From positions 1 to 22,198 of the forward strand of contig DAOPJM010000032.1 in assembly GCA_035399665.1 (NCBI GenBank): 22,198 bases of DNA, in the 5' to 3' direction. The position numbers were made by a program, and so were the translations under genes. Positions 16,309-22,198 of the stretch are shown piece after piece. The DNA is from DAOPJM01 sp035399665. GTDB lineage: Bacteria; Bacillota; Clostridia; Christensenellales; CAG-138. Below the pieces are notes generated by a model. The model did no database searches, was not told where the DNA came from, and was given only the letters and a program-made list of their open reading frames with translations. Each line of letters begins with the position of its first letter. The first letter of the stretch is position 1.

Positions 16309-16345
16309 GCAAGATCCTTCGACAAGCTCAGGATGACAAAGGGGT
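16309..16345 (+). repeat. Dispersed palindromic repeat, copy 6 (short core)
   Basis: Core GCAAGATCCTTCGACAAGC...TCAGGATGACA (16310-16340), the short-loop form like copy 3. No clear G-rich box precedes it. Confidence 0.8.
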
Positions 16346-16517
16346 TTTTGCCGCTTTCAAGCCTATTTGGTATTACAGTTTTGAGTGAACACCGCATTTA
16401 CTCTGGAACAGCTACACATATAACCGTTCTCAGGTATTTTGTTCCACTCAGTTCATGAAACTGAACCGGAAAGAATCTACAGAATCGCGAGCAACACAAT
16501 GCATCTTTTCATCCTGA
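16346..16517. other. Non-coding stretch with a 14-codon signal-peptide-like stub
   Basis: No full gene is seen. On the minus strand an ATG at 16521 overlaps the stop of the preceding membrane-protein gene as ATGA. It encodes MIRMKRCIVLLAIL and then stops at 16477. The sequence looks like the start of a secretion signal and may be the remnant of a truncated gene. A CAGTT/AACTG dyad near 16450-16465 has no T run. Confidence 0.25.
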
Positions 16518-16832
16518 TCATACTTTCTCTACGAACTTTCGCCCCCATTTTGCAGTTCTCATTACGATTACAAAAGGCACTATGGTGAGAACCAGTTCGA
16601 CAATATGCGTCAACACCATAGACAGTAACGGCATCATATACGTCTTTATTATGTTATAGACAATAGGGGTTGTAAATGCTCCATGCGCTGCGATAAGAAA
16701 TATCACCCTCCGCGGATGGGCGGGAATAATCAGAGCTCCGCAGTATTTGCATAGGAATTGCAGATCCTTTGCCTTCCATGCCTCAGCAACTGTTGAAAAA
16801 CTAATTTTTGGTTTGTGTTGACAGAAGTTCAA
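16518..16832 (-). CDS. Small CxxC membrane protein, unknown
   Basis: A protein of about 104 residues if translation begins at TTG 16832, which has AGAGGG seven bases upstream. The frame is open further upstream (to 17000), but that part appears to belong to the Rhs remnant. The N-terminus is cysteine-containing (NFCQHKPKISFSTVAEAWKA) and followed by a CKYCG motif about 26 residues later. This resembles the small CxxC-about-20-CxxC membrane proteins of Firmicutes with a partly lost first pair. Two or three hydrophobic segments follow (VIFLIAAHGAF, MMPLLSMVLTHIVELVLTIVPFVIVM), then a basic tail. It lies immediately downstream of the broken Rhs gene on the same strand, the position of an Rhs immunity gene, but that role is only a guess. 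Confidence 0.55.
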   Translation of the reverse strand: MNFCQHKPKISFSTVAEAWKAKDLQFLCKYCGALIIPAHPRRVIFLIAAHGAFTTPIVYNIIKTYMMPLLSMVLTHIVELVLTIVPFVIVMRTAKWGRKFVEKV

Positions 16833-16915
16833 GTAGCATCCCTCTTTTCGTTGTTGTTTAGTTGTGATATAAACACTAATTGATAATACAACTCTCCCCA
16901 CTGCCATAGTAATCG

Positions 16916-17305
16916 TCAGCAGTACGGATTCGCTATCGCCCTCCGTGTCTGTATGGTACGTTCCCTTGGTATCTGGACGGTGAAGTGTTTGCTTTTGCAA
17001 TGCACAAACTCATTATGCCCCAACACCCCTTGCCCTGTGGACAAAAGAACGTCCGCAGAGATGAAGCGACAGGCTTCCGGGTTATAGTAGCGGCTTTGCA
17101 GATAGTATCAGCCAATTTCGCTGTTGTAGACGTAGCCCCTATAACGGAGGGGGTTGTTCAGCCCAACCGTGCTCAGAAAGGTGCCGGTGCATGAGGTTTG
17201 CTTACCCCATGAATCATATGCATATTCTACCACGGTATTGCCGCTGCCATCAATGATTTTTACTATATCATTTTGACCGTTGTGGAGGTAGGCCGCCGCC
17301 AATGA
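16916..17305 (-). pseudogene. Rhs/YD-repeat protein remnant with in-frame TGA
   Basis: Translating the minus strand gives YLHNGQNDIVKIIDGSGN, VVEYAYDSWGKQTSCTG and NPLRYRGYVYNSEIG, then TGA at 17110-17108. The same frame continues YYLQSRYYNPEACRFISADV and LLSTGQGVLGHNEF. This is the conserved Rhs repeat-associated core. The TGA stands where Leu, Met or Trp is usual (E-T-G-x-YYLQSRYY). After GHNEFVHC the match fades in this frame and seems to shift to another (DTKGTYHTDTEGDSES), so there is at least one frameshift too. The several thousand bases of upstream repeats expected of a full Rhs gene are absent. Other genes here (carD, the GNAT gene) use TGA as stop, so this is a nonsense mutation, not recoding. 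Confidence 0.8.
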
Positions 17306-17498
17306 TTTACTGCTCAAATTCAACGATATTTCCTAAGACGGTGGCAGCTTATGGCGGCGCCTTGGGGAGGCAATCACTTGAAAAGGACATGTCCAAAAAT
17401 ATTTCTTTTTGCTGCAACATAATTGCCTGCCCATCTGTATACAGGGTAGAACAACAGAAACAGCGTTCAATGAAAAGACAAAAGGAAGGAAACAAATC

Positions 17499-18446
17499 AT
17501 GAAAAAGATTATCGTATTCGTACTCAGCGCCATTATAACGCTCTCCCTTGCCGCCTGTGGCAGCAATGAAAAGACCGCTGAAATACCGAATCCATTTACG
17601 GAATATTCCTCAATTGACGAGGCAGTCAAGGCCGTTGGCTTTGAAATCTCTGTTCCCGACTCCATTGACGGTTACGCCGACCGAATCATCCGTGTGGACC
17701 CCGACCACAAGATGATCGAAGTAATCTACAAGAACTCCGATGACGCCGAGATTCGTATTCGCAAGGCTGTTGGCTCCGAGGACGTCAGCGGTGACTACAC
17801 CAAATACGCGCAGAGCAGCGCCACGACTATTGGTGACCTCAACGTGACCATGAAGGGCGCAAACGACAAGGTCAGTGTCGCTGTGTGGACGAATGGCGAC
17901 TATGCATATTCTATCACCTGCAGCACTGCGCAGAACAAGGCCAAGATGACGGATTTGGTTAACGCTGTTGACGCGGTTGATATGATCGGCGGAGACCCTG
18001 CCACATGGGGACCCGCTCTTGACGCCGACGACAATCCCGACGCGGAGATCCCCAATCCTTATGTCGAGTATTCTTCCTTCAGCGAAGCGGCAAAGGCTGT
18101 TGGCTTTGACATCATTTTCCCTGAAATGATCGACGGCTATTCTGCTCCGGTGATTCGAGTGGATGCCGAGGGTCAAATGGTGGAAGCGATTTACACGAAG
18201 GGCGATGGTTCTGAGCTTTGTATACGCAAGGCTGTCGGCTCTGAAGACGTCAGCGGTGACTACAACGAATACTCGCGTAACGACACCATGTCTGTCGGAG
18301 ACCTGACCGTGACGATGAAAGGAGAAAATGAGTTGGTTTCCCTTGCAACTTGGACAAACAATGGATATACTTACTCCATCGGCGTGTATATGCAGGCGGG
18401 CGTCTCTGTTGGCGCCATGACCGCCCTCATTTGTGCGGTTCAGTAG
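17499..18446 (+). CDS. Lipoprotein with two tandem DUF4367-like domains
   Basis: A 315-residue secreted lipoprotein. The signal peptide (1-19) ends in LSLAA-Cys20. The rest is a duplication: domain 1 (about 27-160) and domain 2 (about 182-315) both begin AEIPNP(F/Y)xEYSS, continue KAVGF(E/D)I, carry (I)RKAVGSEDVSGDY(T/N)xY and end with a W-T-N-xx-Y-x-YSI strand. The repeat period is 155 codons, and the centre is almost identical at DNA level (17760-17798 against 18225-18263). The same domain forms the outer part of the anti-sigma-like protein two genes on. It resembles DUF4367-type domains known from Firmicutes anti-sigma and lipoprotein genes (from memory). The start ATG 17499 has AAGGAAGG upstream. 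It is 68 bases before the sigma-factor start. The ligand or partner is unknown. Confidence 0.88.
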   Translation: MKKIIVFVLSAIITLSLAACGSNEKTAEIPNPFTEYSSIDEAVKAVGFEISVPDSIDGYADRIIRVDPDHKMIEVIYKNSDDAEIRIRKAVGSEDVSGDYTKYAQSSATTIGDLNVTMKGANDKVSVAVWTNGDYAYSITCSTAQNKAKMTDLVNAVDAVDMIGGDPATWGPALDADDNPDAEIPNPYVEYSSFSEAAKAVGFDIIFPEMIDGYSAPVIRVDAEGQMVEAIYTKGDGSELCIRKAVGSEDVSGDYNEYSRNDTMSVGDLTVTMKGENELVSLATWTNNGYTYSIGVYMQAGVSVGAMTALICAVQ

Positions 18447-18452
18447 GATTTC

Positions 18453-18488
18453 TTGACCTGCGGCGTGCTGTGTGATATGGTACGCCGC
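18453..18488 (+). promoter_or_regulatory. Promoter overlapped by an inverted repeat, before the sigma gene
   Basis: TTGACC (18453-18458), a 17-base spacer and TATGGT (18476-18481). A perfect inverted repeat GCGGCGT (18460-18466) / ACGCCGC (18482-18488) covers the spacer and the -10. It could be an operator, or, read as RNA from the upstream gene, a hairpin followed by TTCTCT that acts as a weak terminator or attenuator. Confidence 0.5.
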
Positions 18489-18514
18489 TTCTCTATAAGG
18501 GAGGGTTGTCAATC

Positions 18515-19141
18515 GTGGTAAAATGTCTCGGGTTCCGCGCAGCGTTTCAGCTATGCCTTGAATTCCTTATTTATCGTCTGACCGCGCTTATTAGCCGTGC
18601 CTTTTCATACCCGTCGGTCAACGGCTCTGTATCGGAGCGTACGGCGCGGCAGGACGCTGTCAATGAGGAAGCGGCTCAGGCTCTCGAAGAATACGGAAAC
18701 AGAATACTTCGGCTTGCTTATTCCTATCTTCATAATATGAGCGACGCGGAAGACGTACTTCAGGACACGCTGATCAAGCTGCTGAAAACCGCTCCCGCAT
18801 TCGAGAGCGAGTCGCATAAGCTGGCATGGCTGCTGCGTGTCGCGGCCAATCTGAGCAAGAACAGGATAAAGTATAATTCAATCCGCCAAACTGATGATGT
18901 TGATGAGCTGGCTGAAACCCTGTCCTGTGAGCAGCGAGAGGACTTGTCCTTCGTTTGGGAAGCGGTAAAGACCCTGCCGGAAAAGTACCGTGAGGTCATT
19001 CATCTGTTCTACCATGAAGGCTGCTCTACCGCACAAATCGCAGGCATTCTGAGTCGGAATGAGGCGACCGTCCGTTCCGACCTGCGCCGCGGGCGCATGG
19101 CGCTCAAACAAACGCTAAAGGAGGAGTACGACTTTGAATAA
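18515..19141 (+). CDS. ECF-type RNA polymerase sigma factor
   Basis: A 208-residue sigma-70 family factor. Region 2 includes LRLAYSYLHNMSDAEDVLQDTLIKLL (about 68-93). Region 4 is LPEKYREVIHLFYHEGCSTAQIAGIL followed by the recognition helix SRNEATVRSDLRRGR (about 156-196). It should direct polymerase to a small regulon. The start is GTG 18515, which is nine bases after GGAGGG; an upstream TTG at 18506 sits right on that site and is too close. This leaves about 50 residues before region 2 that are hydrophobic (FQLCLEFLIYRLTALISRAF), unusual for ECF factors. There is no other in-frame start closer to region 2. It overlaps the anti-sigma-like gene by eight bases, the classic arrangement for a coupled pair. 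Confidence 0.9.
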   Translation: MVKCLGFRAAFQLCLEFLIYRLTALISRAFSYPSVNGSVSERTARQDAVNEEAAQALEEYGNRILRLAYSYLHNMSDAEDVLQDTLIKLLKTAPAFESESHKLAWLLRVAANLSKNRIKYNSIRQTDDVDELAETLSCEQREDLSFVWEAVKTLPEKYREVIHLFYHEGCSTAQIAGILSRNEATVRSDLRRGRMALKQTLKEEYDFE

Positions 19142-19772
19142 TCGTTACGATGAGATTATGGATAACATAAAAGTAACAGATGAAATGCGCGGCCGCATTC
19201 TACAAAATGTTCAGTGTGCCGTGGCTGAGCCGAACAAGCAGGCAAAGGTCATCAGTTTTTCCTCCGTCAAAAGATACGTCGCGATAGCCGCGTGCTTTGC
19301 CGTGCTGTTGGTTGGCGCATTAACGGTGCGTAATCTTCACAAGCAGGGGCAACCGTCCGACCCGGGCGGGTTAACGCAGGATGCCGATATCGTAACCGCA
19401 GCTTCAGCCGAGCAATTGACCGAGGTCATCGGCTTTGAAGTCAATGATGTTTCCGATGTTCCATTTGCCGTGGAGGAAACTAACTACACCGCTTATTGGC
19501 AGGAGCTGGCGGAGATAAAATACTCGGGAGACGGTCAGACCATAACCTATCGAAAATCCTTAGGCTCCGATGACAATTCCGGCGACTATAACAGCTATGA
19601 CACAGTTGTTGACAAGGAGCTGAAGGGCGTCGCCTTTGAACTTAAGGGGGATGGCGAGCTGTTTTATCTGGCGGTTTGGAGTACAAACGGTTATTCCTAC
19701 TCGCTTTCCTTCGGAAGCGGAGTTGATGAAGCGTCTCTGACTAATCTTCTTGAAAGCAACATTGCGCCATAG
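19134..19772 (+). CDS. Membrane anti-sigma-like protein with DUF4367-like outer domain
   Basis: A 212-residue protein with a short cytoplasmic part (1-46, NNRYDEIMDNIKVTDEMRGRI), one membrane helix (about 47-66) and an outer domain (about 90-212). The outer domain is homologous to both domains of the upstream lipoprotein. Shared marks are VIGFEV (98-103), YRKSLGSDDNSGDYNSYD (139-156) and AVWSTNGYSYSLSF (180-193). The start is TTG 19134, eight bases inside the sigma gene, with AAAGGAGGAG at good spacing. Overlap with an ECF sigma and the one-pass topology point to an anti-sigma factor that senses something outside. No zinc-binding HxxxCxxC motif is present in the N-terminus, so it is not a standard ZAS anti-sigma, and sigma binding is inferred from context. 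Confidence 0.8.
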   Translation: MNNRYDEIMDNIKVTDEMRGRILQNVQCAVAEPNKQAKVISFSSVKRYVAIAACFAVLLVGALTVRNLHKQGQPSDPGGLTQDADIVTAASAEQLTEVIGFEVNDVSDVPFAVEETNYTAYWQELAEIKYSGDGQTITYRKSLGSDDNSGDYNSYDTVVDKELKGVAFELKGDGELFYLAVWSTNGYSYSLSFGSGVDEASLTNLLESNIAP

Positions 19773-19919
19773 AAGGTATAGCTGCATCATTGGTTTGAGC
19801 AGCTCCCCGGCGTCCCTCCAACCTTGGAGGCAAGGTGAAGAAGGGTCAATCACGCTTGCTCATTAACGTGAAGGCTCTTCCGTTCCGGCAGAAAAACCGA
19901 GTCATGAAAGGAGATTGAA

Positions 19920-20456
19920 GTGATTAAAACGAAGCGTCTGCGGCTTGTGCCGTTTGATATTGGGTATGCGGAGGATTTATATGAGCTTTGGAGCGATTTT
20001 GAGGTCGTCAGGTATACATATACTCCGCTGATGAAGTCCATAGATGAATGCGCTGCCATGATAAGAACACAGATTGACAGGACTGATAAAACGTTTACGG
20101 ATCGTTTCGTCATCCTGCTGAACGACAAAGCCATAGGGATGGTCGGCTGTGTCGTCATGAATACCGAGAAATCCCTTTTCGGCTTATACTATCAGCTAAA
20201 GCGGCGATATTGGGGAAACGGTTACGCAAGCGAATGCGCAAGAGCAGTCATTGAATACGTATTTGAAGGCTATCCCGAAGCTACGATCATAGCCGACGCG
20301 GTTTCCGCCAACAACGCAAGCTTGTCTGTCCTTAAAAAGGTCGGCTTTACCGAGATACACACAACAAAAAACGGCTTTTTGCGCAACGGTCTCGCCCTTG
20401 ACTTAGTGGATTTCACAATGTCCAATCCCAACAAGCAGCCGCGCGCAAATTACTGA
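19920..20456 (+). CDS. GNAT family N-acetyltransferase (RimJ/RimL-like)
   Basis: A 178-residue acetyl-CoA-dependent transferase. The start IKTKRLRLVPF is typical of the RimJ/RimL group. The acetyl-CoA pyrophosphate loop is R96-x-x-G-x-G (RRYWGNGYASE), and NNASLSVLKKVGF (131-143) is the family motif B. The substrate cannot be told: ribosomal protein, other protein or small molecule are all possible. The start is GTG 19920 with AAGGAG upstream. It is 147 bases after the anti-sigma-like gene, with no clear terminator between (only an ACCTTG-GAGG-CAAGGT hairpin at 19821-19836 without a T run), so read-through from the sigma operon is possible. Confidence 0.9.
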   Translation: MIKTKRLRLVPFDIGYAEDLYELWSDFEVVRYTYTPLMKSIDECAAMIRTQIDRTDKTFTDRFVILLNDKAIGMVGCVVMNTEKSLFGLYYQLKRRYWGNGYASECARAVIEYVFEGYPEATIIADAVSANNASLSVLKKVGFTEIHTTKNGFLRNGLALDLVDFTMSNPNKQPRANY

Positions 20457-20510
20457 ACATCCTGTCGCCGCTTTCGGTATTGATATTCAACCGCAGTCTA
20501 ATGCCGCTAT

Positions 20511-22028
20511 CTACCGGAAGGCTTCGGTATGCATCCAACCAAAGCTCCCCGAGCGGTTGACAAAGAACCATTCACCCTCCTGCGCGATGACCGCTACGAC
20601 CATATCCCTATCGTAATGCGATACTACCGAATAGTCGGTGGACGGACCTTCGCGAAGATTCGCGCCGCCTCTGTTGATGATGGTCTTTAGCATAGGCTCG
20701 GATAAATACTGATACGGAACGGTAACCCTGTTCAGATACTTATTCAGTCCGCTCGAGAACATCCATGTCGCGAACGTCAGCTTTCCCGAAACCCAGCCGT
20801 ACGATCCGCTGCTGTATTCCACAAGGAACCAACTGTCGCTTGACGCCACCGCCGTGCGCACTGAACCAAAGTCCAATGTACTCAGCTTCGAATAGCTCGT
20901 GTCAGGCCCCGTACGAACACTCATGGTGCCTTGGACAACCACCGTCAGTTCACGAAACACATCAAAGTACTCGCTGTCAGTTGGTACATAATTCAGATGA
21001 GATGTGTTGATGACAGATCGTAAATCAGGAGCAGGCGTGTCGGTCGGCGCTGGTGAAGCGGTTGCCAAAGACGCGGCGGTTGTCGGTTCGAATGTCTGCT
21101 TATCCGTGTAATACGCATACTCGGCAACGGCATCGGTTGCCGATGTATCAGAGTAGTATAGTGGTATTCCGCTGAACGCTGTTGGAGTTGCCTCTGTCGC
21201 GTCCGAACCGCTGTACGCTTTGCGAGCCGCTGTTGAACCTGCGATAAACGCGCTGACCATCAGTAAGGCAACAACGACAGACGCTGAAGCGATAATGAAG
21301 GCTTTGTTCGGTTTGCTCACTCTCGAATTCGGCGGAGTAGTCGCTCCGCTGCGTTCGGCTGTTGCCGATGTGGACGGTATATTCGGCGCTCTGCCTTCGC
21401 CATCCTCCCGTTTGGTCGAAGTATCGGTAATCTCGGACAACGACATTTTACGGCTGGAATCCGTGGGTTCAATGATAGCTTGCCTTTGGGGAGCGCTTGT
21501 TGCCGTTGACATGGACGTCTGTCGCCTCGGCTGCGCGGGCTCGGCCGCCGACTGCTGCGTGCCGGCGCTCGGCTTAGGGGACGGTGCTTTTGCTTTTGAT
21601 GAACCTGACTTCGGTTTATCTTTGAGCCAGCCCACCAAACTGACGATGATACGCACTATCCATGATGCCGCAACCGCAGCCATTACGAACCCAACGATGA
21701 GCAACCTAAGGCACAGCATAAAGCATCCCCCGGTTATTCTGTTTATTGCATAGCTTTTCTCATCGGTTGCGAATCGACGTGCTATTTCATCATCCGTTCC
21801 ATATTCGGCGTCTGTTTCCGCTTGGCCTTCTCGGTAGGCAGTTATCCATCCGATAATCCAACTGTCGCTGCGCCCGCAAATCAAGTCTCCCAAGACCGTG
21901 CCTATACCATAGCAGACAAGAAGCACCTCAAGGACATGACCTTCCACAACAAGAAGTATAATACCGGCCAACGCCATTGCGCTCACTACCGGGATGGTCA
22001 GCTTCAAAAACTTACTCTTCGCTTCCAT
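20511..22028 (-). CDS. Multi-pass membrane protein with two C-terminal SH3b domains
   Basis: A 505-residue protein. The N-terminal part has hydrophobic segments at about 10-28, 31-51 and 101-134. A Pro/Ser/Thr/Ala-rich, probably disordered linker (about 138-240) follows, then a further membrane helix (243-267). A second low-complexity stretch (about 270-350) leads to two bacterial SH3 domains: SH3b-1 at about 360-416 (MSVRTGPDTSYSKL...YGWVSG) and SH3b-2 at about 450-505 (ANLREGPSTDYSVV...FGWMHTEAFR). SH3b domains usually bind cell-wall peptides, so the C-terminus should be outside, perhaps as a wall sensor or tether. No catalytic domain is seen. ATG 22028 follows GGTGGGG; GTG 22040 is an alternative. 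Convergent with the GNAT gene. Confidence 0.82.
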   Translation of the reverse strand: MEAKSKFLKLTIPVVSAMALAGIILLVVEGHVLEVLLVCYGIGTVLGDLICGRSDSWIIGWITAYREGQAETDAEYGTDDEIARRFATDEKSYAINRITGGCFMLCLRLLIVGFVMAAVAASWIVRIIVSLVGWLKDKPKSGSSKAKAPSPKPSAGTQQSAAEPAQPRRQTSMSTATSAPQRQAIIEPTDSSRKMSLSEITDTSTKREDGEGRAPNIPSTSATAERSGATTPPNSRVSKPNKAFIIASASVVVALLMVSAFIAGSTAARKAYSGSDATEATPTAFSGIPLYYSDTSATDAVAEYAYYTDKQTFEPTTAASLATASPAPTDTPAPDLRSVINTSHLNYVPTDSEYFDVFRELTVVVQGTMSVRTGPDTSYSKLSTLDFGSVRTAVASSDSWFLVEYSSGSYGWVSGKLTFATWMFSSGLNKYLNRVTVPYQYLSEPMLKTIINRGGANLREGPSTDYSVVSHYDRDMVVAVIAQEGEWFFVNRSGSFGWMHTEAFR

Positions 22029-22057
22029 TATACACCCCACCCTGTATGTGATAACTA

Positions 22058-22087
22058 CTTATACACTAAATATACACCCTCTGTCAA
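22058..22087 (-). promoter_or_regulatory. Promoter of the SH3b membrane protein gene
   Basis: On the minus strand TTGACA (22082-22087), an 18-base spacer and TATAAG (22058-22063). An imperfect dyad GTGATAA/TTATACAC (22048-22066) overlaps the -10 and could be an operator. The remaining sequence to 22198 shows no supported gene. Confidence 0.7.
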
Positions 22088-22198
22088 CCCACTTCTTTGC
22101 GTAATCGCGGTATCGCGCATAGCCTGTTTCCGAAAGAGCTTTTCGATCTTCGGCTCGTTGGGAACGGCTTCGCGAGATGCGAACATCGTTTGAAGTTA

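Noticed and set aside
15875..16345. The repeat cluster as a CRISPR array
   Set aside because: Units are in both orientations, spacing is irregular, spacers are not of equal length, and no cas genes are present.
17108..17110. In-frame TGA in the Rhs frame as possible recoding (selenocysteine or Trp)
   Set aside because: carD, the GNAT gene and the small CxxC protein all end in TGA at the expected length, and the Rhs frame also shifts further on, so decay explains it better.
17470..17502. Ten-codon ORF (MKRQKEGNKS) overlapping the lipoprotein start as ATGA, possible leader peptide
   Set aside because: It has no ribosome site of its own and no regulatory residue bias. It is most likely just the purine-rich ribosome site read as codons.
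17610..18512. A 300-residue minus-strand frame opposite the lipoprotein gene
   Set aside because: It mirrors the internal duplication of the plus-strand gene, has no sensible N-terminus or ribosome site, and the plus-strand protein has a signal peptide and a homologous domain nearby.
22070..22198. A 43-codon minus-strand frame (MFASREAVPNEPKIEKLFRK...) at the right edge
   Set aside because: It has no ribosome site, a stop lies directly upstream, and it overlaps the strong promoter of the SH3b protein gene.

Overview
The window looks like a moderately GC-rich member of the Firmicutes, most likely Clostridia. The evidence is strong GGAGG-type ribosome binding sites throughout, a pyrG leader of the Gram-positive attenuation type, a CarD-type regulator, Sec-type lipoproteins, an ECF sigma/anti-sigma pair, and a histidine pathway of the formiminoglutamate/tetrahydrofolate type. 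I cannot name a genus. A run of exactly 100 N (8787-8886) marks an assembly gap, so the left and right parts are joined by scaffolding rather than by read sequence.

Left part (1-8786, all on the minus strand): pyrG, with a leader that carries a sigma-A promoter, a GGGC start and an intrinsic terminator. Next comes a complete histidine-degradation operon transcribed right to left: hutH, hutU, ftcD, a 94-residue unknown protein, hutI, fchA, then a terminator. It converts histidine through urocanate, imidazolonepropionate and formiminoglutamate to glutamate plus methenyl-tetrahydrofolate.

Middle part (8887-15863): a secreted DUF885-type zinc-peptidase-like lipoprotein (+). Facing it is an argS-serS operon (-) with an extended -10 promoter and a strong terminator. 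Then follow a membrane-anchored metallophosphoesterase (+), possibly leaderless, and a CarD-family regulator (+) behind two tandem promoters.

Right part (14097-17500): an accessory zone. It holds six copies of a roughly 40-80 bp palindromic repeat in both orientations, a broken Rhs/YD-repeat remnant, and a small CxxC membrane protein just downstream of that remnant.

Right end (17499-22198): the most interesting block. A lipoprotein made of two tandem copies of one domain is followed by an ECF sigma factor and an overlapping membrane anti-sigma-like protein whose outer domain is a third copy of the same domain. This suggests a cell-surface signalling module in which a free lipoprotein shares the sensor fold of the anti-sigma. 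A GNAT acetyltransferase follows. A convergent 505-residue membrane protein with two SH3b domains, behind a good promoter, ends the window.
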